Part shown: positions 1 through 6,115 of the stretch, in pieces
Layout of the letters: every line of letters starts with the position of its first letter
Numbering within the stretch: the first letter of the stretch is position 1
Origin: CAZCEC01 sp964497615
Lineage (GTDB): Bacteria; Chloroflexota; Anaerolineae; Anaerolineales; UBA6663
Assembly: GCA_964497615.1 (NCBI GenBank)
Contig: CAZCEC010000111.1
Coordinates: forward strand, 1 to 15,403
Reading direction: 5' to 3'
DNA: 15,403 nucleotides
The notes under the pieces: generated by a model
Databases searched by the model: none
The model's input: the letters and a program-made list of their open reading frames with translations, nothing else
What the model was told of the DNA's origin: nothing
Translations under genes and position numbers: made by a program

Positions 1-81
1 CGGCTGGGGCTGCGAGCGGGGGGCGAATAAATTCGCTACTACGGCTGGGGCTGCGGGCGGGGGCGAATGAATTCGCTACTA
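1..81. repeat. Tandem pair of palindrome-bearing dispersed repeats (copies 1 and 2)
   Basis: Two direct copies of about 41 and 40 bases (1-41 and 42-81) differ at a few positions only. Each has a G-rich first half and ends in GCGAATRAATTCGCTACTA. The core is a dyad with 6-bp arms GCGAAT/ATTCGC around a 2-base centre, at 23-36 and 63-76. The second half recurs at 2405-2429. The pair lies 3 bases beyond the selD stop codon, so it forms the 3' flank of that gene. I see no gene in this stretch. It is probably a short dispersed intergenic repeat; a role in RNA 3'-end formation is possible but there is no T-tract. Confidence 0.85.
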
Positions 82-84
82 CGC

Positions 85-1149
85 TTACACTAACTCAATC
101 GCACCTTCGCCAGCACCGATCACACCCCCAATCGTATAAGCCTCTTCACCGGCATCCCGCAGGCGCCGCAACAGCTCATCCTGGTTTTGCTCGGCGACGG
201 CGACCAGCAGCCCGCCCGAGGTCTGCGGGTCGTGCAGCAGGCGCTGCTCCCAGGCGCTCAGTTCCAGCCCTGGCCCAAAGCGCACCCACTGGCTATAGAA
301 GTCCTCGTTGCGCTCGCCGCCGCCAGGGAACACCCCCGCCTCGCCCAGCCGCCGCGCCCCCGGCAGCCACGGCAGCGCTGCGTGGCGGAGCCGGAAGGCC
401 ACCTTGCCCAGGTGCGCCATTTCGTGCGCGTGCCCCAGCAGGCCAAAGCCGGTGATGTCGGTCATGGCGTGGACTCCGGGCGTGGCCTGAGCGGCCTCGC
501 TGGCGGCGCGGTTGAGGCGCACCATGCTGGCCACAGCCGCCGCCAACTCGTCCGGCCGCTCGATGCCGCGTTTGTGGGCGGTGGTGATGACGCCCGTGCC
601 CAGCGCCTTCGTCAGCACCAGCGCATCGCCGGGCCGCGCGCCGCCCTTGGTTAGGATGCGATCCGGGTGGACCAGGCCGGTCACCGCCAGGCCATACTTC
701 GGCTCACGGTCGGTGACCGTGTGCCCGCCGGCCAGCGCCGCGCCGGCTTCGCGCAGCTTCTCCGCGCCGCCGCGCAAGATTTCGCTCATCACCTCGGGCG
801 GCAGATCGTCGGGAAAGGCCGCCAGGTTGAGGGCGAACAGGGGCTGGCCGCCCATGGCGTATATATCCGACAGGGCGTTGGCCGCCGCGACGGCGCCAAA
901 GGTGTAAGGGTCATCCACCACCGGCGGGAAGAAATCCGCCGTCTCGATGATGGCCTGCTCGGCGTTTAACCTAAACACGGCCGCGTCATCGGGCGACCCG
1001 AGACCGACCAGGAGATCGGGATAGTCTTCCGCCTTGAACAGGCCAGCCAGGGGGCGCAGCACCTGCGCCAGGGCCTCAGGGCCCAGCTTGGCGGCTCAAC
1101 CCGCGCAGGCGGCCAGGCTGGTCAGGCGTATCATGCGGCCAGTGGTCAT
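85..1149 (-). CDS. selD: Selenide, water dikinase SelD, a selenoprotein with in-frame UGA (Sec18)
   Basis: SelD makes selenophosphate from selenide and ATP, the selenium donor for selenocysteine and selenouridine synthesis. The C-terminal 325 residues form an obvious SelD/AIR-synthase-like enzyme: GSPDDAAVF, ETADFFPPVVDDP, AGGHTV..EPKYGLAVTG, TDITGFGLLGHAHEMA and DPQTSGGLL. A start at GTG 1062 would remove the catalytic N-terminus. Reading upstream in frame gives MTTGRMIRLTSLAACAG-U-AAKLGPEALAQ, with a TGA at 1098-1096. This matches the family's catalytic Cys/Sec followed three residues later by the essential Lys (E. coli Cys17/Lys20; here Sec18/Lys21). I therefore read the UGA as selenocysteine and start at ATG 1149, giving about 354 residues. 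ATG 1134 is a possible alternative start. A hairpin just after the UGA could be the SECIS. There is no Shine-Dalgarno, and a TATAAT lies 6 bases before the ATG. Sec decoding implies selA, selB and selC elsewhere. A Cys-to-UGA sequencing error is possible but less likely in this family. Confidence 0.93.
1066..1093 (-). promoter_or_regulatory. Candidate bacterial SECIS hairpin in selD
   Basis: Beginning two bases after the UGA at 1098-1096, the selD message can fold as CGCC (1093-1090) with GGCG (1069-1066). An asymmetric internal loop (AAGCU against U) follows, then GGGCC (1084-1080) with GGCCC (1075-1071) and a CUGA loop. The apical loop starts 19 bases downstream of the U of UGA, in the range seen for bacterial SECIS elements that recruit SelB. 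The loop contains a G, but at its third position rather than the first two. The fold was drawn by eye, and GC-rich sequence forms hairpins easily. Confidence 0.55.
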
Positions 1150-1155
1150 GCGGCT

Positions 1156-1165
1156 ATTATATAAT
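1156..1165. promoter_or_regulatory. Symmetric bidirectional -10 element between selD and the FHA operon
   Basis: ATTATATAAT is a perfect 10-base palindrome in the only AT-rich patch between the divergent starts. It gives TATAAT on the plus strand (1160-1165), 9 bases before the ATG at 1175. It also gives TATAAT on the minus strand (1161-1156), 6 bases before the selD ATG at 1149. No good TTGACA box is visible at 16-18 bases on either side. Transcription starting about 7 bases past the box would give a leaderless selD message and a leader of about 3 bases for the FHA gene. Confidence 0.6.
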
Positions 1166-1174
1166 TAGCCTGGA

Positions 1175-1969
1175 ATGCCGAGTAGCCTCACCCGCCTGGA
1201 AGCCCGCATGGAGGCGCTGATCGAGGGCAGCTTCGCGCGCCTGTTCGCGGGCCGGGTCCACCCGCGCGATGTGGCGCTGAAGCTGGCGCGCGCCCTGGAG
1301 GACACCGCCCTCGCGGGCGCGCCGGCCACACGCTACACCGTCCGCCTGCACCCCGCCGATGCGCAAGCGCTGCTGGCGGCGCATCCGCACCTGGCGCGGT
1401 TACTGGCCACGGAGATGCTCCAGTTGGCCCGCGATGCCCATCTGACGCTGGCGCGGCCGCCTGAGGTCATCCTGCTGCCCGATCCCGAACAGAAGCCGCG
1501 CGGCCTGTCCATCACGGCCTCTGAGGACACGTTCAGCGACACCTCCACCCAGACCCTGGCGCCGCTCAAGCCTGCTGAACTGCCGCCGCCACCCCGGGCC
1601 TTTGTCATCCTTGATGGCGAGCGGACCATTCCGCTCCAGCAGCCGGTGATCAACCTGGGCCGCCGGTTCGACAATCACATCATCCTGGACGACCCGCGCG
1701 TGTCGCGCGCGCACGCCCAACTGCGCCTGCGCTTTGGCCACTACGTCGTGTACGATCTAAGCTCCACCGCGGGGACATTTGTGAACGGCCAGCGCATCGA
1801 GGAGTGCGTCCTGCGGCCGGGCGACGTGGTCTCGTTGGGCGGCGTGGCGCTCATCTATGGGGAGGACGAACGCGGCCCCGCCCTCCCGCCCCGGCGCTCG
1901 CCAGACGTGCGCGGCACCCGCCCGATGGCGCCCCAGCCCGCCGAGACCCCGCCCAAGCCCTCCGCATGA
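1175..1969 (+). CDS. DUF3662-FHA domain protein (FhaA-like)
   Basis: This 264-residue cytoplasmic protein has the FhaA layout. Residues 1-110 are a DUF3662/FhaA-N domain (MPSSLTRLEARMEALIEGSF, then VHPRDVALKLARALED). A Ser/Thr-rich linker spans about 112-128 (ITASEDTFSDTSTQT). A phosphothreonine-binding FHA domain spans about 143-230, with G162-R163, S177-R178-x-H180 and N204-G205 all present. The tail is Pro/Arg-rich. In Actinobacteria, FhaA binds phosphothreonine proteins from Ser/Thr kinases and acts in cell-wall and division control; no kinase gene is in this window, so the role here is inferred. The Thr-rich linker could itself be phosphorylated. It overlaps the next FHA gene by 4 bases (ATGA), so the two are translationally coupled. 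The start at ATG 1175 is set by the domain start and the -10 box at 1160-1165. Confidence 0.92.
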   Translation: MPSSLTRLEARMEALIEGSFARLFAGRVHPRDVALKLARALEDTALAGAPATRYTVRLHPADAQALLAAHPHLARLLATEMLQLARDAHLTLARPPEVILLPDPEQKPRGLSITASEDTFSDTSTQTLAPLKPAELPPPPRAFVILDGERTIPLQQPVINLGRRFDNHIILDDPRVSRAHAQLRLRFGHYVVYDLSSTAGTFVNGQRIEECVLRPGDVVSLGGVALIYGEDERGPALPPRRSPDVRGTRPMAPQPAETPPKPSA

Positions 1970-2403
1970 CACCCGGCCTGACCTTGTTTCTGCTGCGCGC
2001 GCTGTTGGCGCTATTGTTGTTGGCATTCCTGGGGGCAATCTTCTGGATGCTGTGGCAGGATGTGCGCGTGGCGGCGCGCTCGGCCGGGGCGCAGATGCGG
2101 CGCCTGGGCCGGCTGCGCGTCATCGAGTCGGCGCTGGATCAATTGCCGGTGGGCGCGGAGTTCCGCCTGCGGCCCATCACCTCGCTCGGGCGCGCGCCCA
2201 CCAACACCGCCTCCCTGCCCGACGACACCGCCTCGCTGGAGCATGCCCTGCTGCACCTGCGCGACGGGCAGTGGTGGCTGGAAGACCTGGCCTCGCGCAA
2301 CGGCACCCGCCTCAACGACGCGCCCGTCACCGCGCCCGCCCCCATCGTCGCCGGGGACGTGATCGGCGTCGGGCAGGTCAAGTTGAAGCTGGAACTTGAG
2401 TAG
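1966..2403 (+). CDS. Membrane-anchored FHA domain protein (FhaB-like)
   Basis: This is a 145-residue protein. One hydrophobic segment at about residues 4-28 (LTLFLLRALLALLLLAFLGA) anchors the N-terminus, and a short basic region follows. The FHA domain spans about 60-143, with LGRAP, a S-x-E-H variant of the SxxH motif (ASLEHA), and a typical SRNGTRLN loop. FhaB-type proteins bind phosphothreonine peptides at the membrane and in Actinobacteria sit near FhaA and penicillin-binding protein genes. I chose ATG 1966 because it overlaps the preceding TGA (ATGA) and starts at the membrane segment; the open frame further upstream (to 1804) is out-of-frame shadow of the first FHA gene. It converges on the histidine kinase gene, with 31 bases between the two stop codons. 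Confidence 0.9.
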   Translation: MTPGLTLFLLRALLALLLLAFLGAIFWMLWQDVRVAARSAGAQMRRLGRLRVIESALDQLPVGAEFRLRPITSLGRAPTNTASLPDDTASLEHALLHLRDGQWWLEDLASRNGTRLNDAPVTAPAPIVAGDVIGVGQVKLKLELE

Positions 2404-2404
2404 C

Positions 2405-2429
2405 GCGGGCGAATGAATTCGCTACTACG
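2405..2429. repeat. Dispersed palindromic repeat, copy 3
   Basis: This 25-base stretch reads GCGGGCGAATGAATTCGCTA followed by CTACG. It matches the second half of the copies at 1-81, in the same orientation, and carries the same GCGAAT/ATTCGC dyad (2409-2422). It begins 2 bases after the stop codon of the second FHA gene and fills the gap between two convergent genes. It may help end transcription in both directions, though no T-tract is present. Confidence 0.8.
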
Positions 2430-2434
2430 GCCAT

Positions 2435-5400
2435 CTATACTGTGCTCGGAAGCCAAACGCTAAACGTTGTGCCCGCGTCGGCGGTGCTCTCCACGCCGAT
2501 CTCCCCTTGGTGCTGCTCCACGATCTCTTTGCAGATCGCCAGACCCAGTCCGGTGCCGGCCTCGCCGGACTCGATCCCGGTCTTGCCGCGGAAGAAGCGC
2601 TGGAACAGGTGCGGCAGATCGCTGGCCGGGATGACACTGCCGGTATTGTGCACGCGCACCTCCACCCCGGCCGCGCCATCGCGATTCGCACGGCGCGTGC
2701 TCAGGCGCACCGTGCCGCCGGAGGGCGTGTAGGCCACGGCGTTGCCTAATAAGTTGGTGAACACCTGGATCATCTGCGCCCGGTCGGCCAGCACCTCGGC
2801 CGGCTCGCGGCTGGCGTGATGCTGGACGTTCAGCCCGCGCGCCTCGGCCCGCGTGATGTGCAGGGCCAGCACCTCCGACAGCAGCCCGTCCACGCCGTGT
2901 CGCTCGCGCCGGGGGGCCGCGATCTGGGATTGGAGCCGTGACAGGTCCAGCAGGTCCTCGATCAGGCGGCGCAGACGTTCGGTCTCGCGCTGGAGGGTGG
3001 GCAGGTAGCGCGCCAGCACGTCCGGCCCGCGCCGCTCCAGCAGGCTGAGGTGGAGCTTGATGTTGGTCAGCGGCGTGCGCAGTTCGTGCGAGACGTTGGA
3101 GATGAATTGGTCCTTGAGCCGGTCCAGCTCCTTGAGCCGGTCGTTGGCCTGCGCCAGTTCGCGCGTGCGCACCTCCACCCGCTGTTCCAGGGTTTCCAGC
3201 AAGTTGGCTCGCTGCAAGGCATTGCCAGCCACGTCGGCAATGGCCGTCATGAGGTGGACTTCGTTGGGACTGAAGGGCACCGATTGCTCGCGGCCCACGT
3301 GCATCACGCCGCTGATGCCCTCGTGCGTCCGCAGGGGCACGGCCAGCGCGCTGCGGATGTTGCTCAGGAACACCGCCTCCACCGGGTTGCGCAGGTCCGA
3401 CAGCGGGTCGGCGGCAAGGTCACCGGTGTAGTGCAGTTCGCCGGTCGCCACCACTTGCCCCGTAATTCCCTCGCCCGGCTTGTGGCGCACACCCGGCAGA
3501 TCATCAAACGGCGGGTGGCTGGCACGCAGCACCAGGTCGCCGGTCTCAGGCTCCACCAGGAAGATCGCGCCCTTTGCGCCGCGTGTCACTTCGCACGCCT
3601 TGCGCAGGAAGATGGGCAGCATGTCCTGGCCGGTGGTCGCCACGCGCAGCGCGGCGGAGAGTTCCACCAGGGTCGCCAATTCCTCGGCCCGGCGGCGGGT
3701 CTCGTCGAATAGCTCGGCTTTGGCGATGGCGACGGCCATTTGCCGCGCCGCCTGCTCGCCGCGCGCCACTTCCTGCGCGCCGAAGACGTGCGGCTGGTGA
3801 AAGACCACCAGCGCCGCGCCCAACCGGCGCTCGCCGGCCACCAGGGGCAGCGCCAGGATGGCCCGCGCCGCGCCCGCCGTTTCGACGTCCACCAGGCCGG
3901 ACGTGAACACATCGGCTATGGGCAAAGCCCGGCCCGCCGTCTGCACCTGCTGGGTGAGCGCTGGGCCGCCCGGCGAGGGCGGCAATGACGCATGATGCGC
4001 GCGCAGGTCGGCCGAGGCCGCGGCCGTCGCGACCGACTGGCGGGCCTCGTCCCACCGGGTGAGGAGGCAGGCATCGGCGCTGAACATGTACGCCAGCCGG
4101 TCGGCCAGGGTATCCAGCAGGGTCTGATAGTCCAGGTCGCTGACGGCCGCGCGGGTGATCTCGTTGAGGGCCTCGAGGTGATGCGCGCGACGCGCCTCCG
4201 CCTCGAACAACTGCGCGTTTTGCAGCGCCAGCGCCATGGGCGCGGCGATGCCCAGCAGAATGGGCAGGTGCCCCTCGTTGAACGACTCGGGCTGGCCGCT
4301 GAGCAGGACAACCACGCCGATGAGGCCATCGCCGATGAACAGGGGCACCGCCGCCGCCGACCGGATCCAGGTCGGCGCGCCCTGGATCAGGGTGGGCGCC
4401 AGCACTACATCCCGCACCGTCGCGACGCGCCGCGCCAGGCTGGCCCCGGGGCTATCTTCACTGGACTGGGGCGCGGCCGGGTCGGGGACGGCGTCGGTGC
4501 CGGCGGCCGCCGTGAGCTGCAAGAGGTCGGTGTTGGGCGCCAGCAGATAGAGCTCCGCCCGGTCGGCGTGCAGGGCATCGCACACCAAATCCAGGGCGCG
4601 GCGCGACACCTCCCCCAGGTCCAGGCTGGCGGTGAGGCGCTGGCTGAGGGTGTACAGCAGTTCCAGGCGGCGCTTCTCGTCCTCCAGCGCCCCAAACAGG
4701 CGCGCGTTTTCGATCACGTCGGCGGCCTGCTGCACCAGGGTCTGCGCCAGCCGGATCTCGGCGGCCGTGAACGTGCGGCGGCGGCGGCTCTCCCATAGGC
4801 GGGCCTCGCCCAGGGCGCGGCCGCGCGTCACAATCGGGATGAGCAGTTTGGTCCGCCCGTCAAACTCCGCGAAGAGCACCTGCTCGCTCCGGGCCAGGTC
4901 CGGGTCGTCGTTGTGCGCGATCACCACCTGCTGGCCCAGCACGGCGCGGGCCGTCAGCGGGTAACTGGTGAGGGAATAGGTGCGCCCGGCGCTGGAGGCG
5001 CGCTCGGCGGCCGTGGCTTCCGGCGCCCAATATTCAGCCAGCACGGTGACGGTGTCGATGTCCGGGTCGGCGACGAGGATGGAGGCGCTGGAGACTTGCA
5101 GCCCTTCGGCGATGTGGCGGGCCAGCACGTTGAGCACCACCTTCGGTTCACGGCTGGTTGCCATCTCCTGCGCGGCGGCATACAGGCGGCCCAATTCGGA
5201 CGCCTTCTCCTGGGCGTCGGCCACAAGCTGGGCATTCGCAATCAGCACCGCCGCCTGGCCCGCGAAGACTGCCGCCAACTCGGACTCGCTGGGGCCAAAG
5301 CGGTTGGCATGCGGGTCGGTGAGCACCAGCACCCCCTGTACGCGCTCCTGCCAACGCAGCGGCACGCCGAGCACCGACTTCACGCTTTCGCCCGCCAGCT

Positions 5401-6022
5401 CAGGTGTCCGCCGCGACCAACGGTCATAGTCGCCCGTCACCACCGGCTGGCCCGTCTCCAGCACCTGGCCCACCACGCCCTCGCCAGCCCGCAGCCGCAG
5501 ACCGGCAAAGTCGCGCCGGTAGCCGGCGGACACCGCGCAGAGTGTACTGCCGTCATCCTGCGGCAGGTACAGACCGCCGGCCGGCGCCTCCACCAGCCGC
5601 ATGGCCCGGTTCAGCACCTTGCCCAGCAAGTCGGGCAGATGGGTTTGCTGGCTCAAATCGAGGCCAATCTCGTGGAGGGCGGTCAGCGCCGCGACCCGGC
5701 GGCGCTCGGCCACATACGCCTGGGCCATCCGCTCGCCCATGCGCTCGGCAATGAGCTTTAGCAGTGCGTCTTCGGAGGTCTCGGCCGCGCCGGCCGAGGC
5801 TGGCTCCAGCAGGGCCAGGAGCCCGGCCAGCCGTTCGGGCTTGACCGAGGGAGGAGTGGCGTCTGAGTCGGGAGGCGTGGGAAGCTGGCCGGGCTGGCTG
5901 GCGCCATCGGGTGCACGGCCTGCCCCGGACGGCGCGAAGCCGCCGCCTGGCTCGGCCCCCTGCCCCGCATGTTCGGGCGCGGCCTGATCGCTGCCCTTGA
6001 TCTCGCTCCCCTCCAAACCCAT
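2435..6022 (-). CDS. Soluble multi-GAF sensor histidine kinase
   Basis: This 1195-residue cytoplasmic histidine kinase has no membrane segment. After a Pro/Gly/Ala-rich N-terminus (to about 90) I count five GAF-like sensor domains, at roughly 105-270, 285-445, 455-610, 620-775 and 790-945, joined by repeated helical linkers. A coiled coil (about 945-975, EQRVEVRTRELAQANDRLKE) leads into a HisKA domain with the phosphoacceptor His979 in FISNVSHELRTPL. A HATPase_c domain follows, with N-box NLLGNAVAYTPSGG (Asn1094) and G2 box GTGLGLAI (1156-1163). The G1 box is degenerate: HNTGSVIP in place of DxGxGI, so the adenine-contacting Asp is Asn1126. No receiver domain or cognate response regulator is in the window. 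The start ATG 6022 has a good AGGAGG and a promoter upstream. The gene diverges from a GAF-HD-GYP gene, suggesting shared signalling. The ligands are unknown. Confidence 0.95.
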   Translation of the reverse strand: MGLEGSEIKGSDQAAPEHAGQGAEPGGGFAPSGAGRAPDGASQPGQLPTPPDSDATPPSVKPERLAGLLALLEPASAGAAETSEDALLKLIAERMGERMAQAYVAERRRVAALTALHEIGLDLSQQTHLPDLLGKVLNRAMRLVEAPAGGLYLPQDDGSTLCAVSAGYRRDFAGLRLRAGEGVVGQVLETGQPVVTGDYDRWSRRTPELAGESVKSVLGVPLRWQERVQGVLVLTDPHANRFGPSESELAAVFAGQAAVLIANAQLVADAQEKASELGRLYAAAQEMATSREPKVVLNVLARHIAEGLQVSSASILVADPDIDTVTVLAEYWAPEATAAERASSAGRTYSLTSYPLTARAVLGQQVVIAHNDDPDLARSEQVLFAEFDGRTKLLIPIVTRGRALGEARLWESRRRRTFTAAEIRLAQTLVQQAADVIENARLFGALEDEKRRLELLYTLSQRLTASLDLGEVSRRALDLVCDALHADRAELYLLAPNTDLLQLTAAAGTDAVPDPAAPQSSEDSPGASLARRVATVRDVVLAPTLIQGAPTWIRSAAAVPLFIGDGLIGVVVLLSGQPESFNEGHLPILLGIAAPMALALQNAQLFEAEARRAHHLEALNEITRAAVSDLDYQTLLDTLADRLAYMFSADACLLTRWDEARQSVATAAASADLRAHHASLPPSPGGPALTQQVQTAGRALPIADVFTSGLVDVETAGAARAILALPLVAGERRLGAALVVFHQPHVFGAQEVARGEQAARQMAVAIAKAELFDETRRRAEELATLVELSAALRVATTGQDMLPIFLRKACEVTRGAKGAIFLVEPETGDLVLRASHPPFDDLPGVRHKPGEGITGQVVATGELHYTGDLAADPLSDLRNPVEAVFLSNIRSALAVPLRTHEGISGVMHVGREQSVPFSPNEVHLMTAIADVAGNALQRANLLETLEQRVEVRTRELAQANDRLKELDRLKDQFISNVSHELRTPLTNIKLHLSLLERRGPDVLARYLPTLQRETERLRRLIEDLLDLSRLQSQIAAPRRERHGVDGLLSEVLALHITRAEARGLNVQHHASREPAEVLADRAQMIQVFTNLLGNAVAYTPSGGTVRLSTRRANRDGAAGVEVRVHNTGSVIPASDLPHLFQRFFRGKTGIESGEAGTGLGLAICKEIVEQHQGEIGVESTADAGTTFSVWLPSTV

Positions 6023-6040
6023 TCCACCTCCTGAGCGCCG

Positions 6041-6068
6041 AGTATAACCCTTCTAGGCGTACCGGCAA
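6041..6068 (-). promoter_or_regulatory. Probable sigma-70-type promoter of the multi-GAF kinase gene
   Basis: On the minus strand, TTGCCG (6068-6063) and TATACT (6046-6041) are separated by 16 bases. TATACT lies 18 bases before the ATG at 6022. An AGGAGG Shine-Dalgarno sits between them, just upstream of the start. The promoter partly faces the TATAAT of the divergent HD-GYP gene. Confidence 0.55.
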
Positions 6069-6074
6069 GCGAAG

Positions 6075-6080
6075 TATAAT
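6075..6080 (+). promoter_or_regulatory. Probable -10 box of the GAF-HD-GYP gene
   Basis: A perfect TATAAT on the plus strand lies in an otherwise GC-rich divergent intergenic region. The -35 region (around 6051-6057, TTCTAGG) is weak. Transcription would start near 6087, after the GTG at 6083 and before the ATG at 6116. This favours the ATG as the true start of the downstream gene. Confidence 0.5.
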
Positions 6081-6115
6081 GCGTGGGGGGGGTTTCCTGG
6101 TCATTTGCCCGCCGA

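Noticed and set aside
1..81. The tandem repeats as a CRISPR array or attachment site
   Set aside because: Only two adjacent units with no spacer between them, no cas genes, no integrase; the third copy is 2.3 kb away.
85..1062. SelD beginning at GTG 1062 as a complete 325-residue protein
   Set aside because: It would lack the catalytic Cys/Sec and essential Lys; the upstream frame through the UGA restores both.
1804..2403. Second FHA protein starting at 1804 (199 residues)
   Set aside because: The extra 54 residues overlap the first FHA domain in another frame and are Arg/Pro-rich shadow sequence; ATG 1966 begins at the membrane segment with an ATGA overlap.
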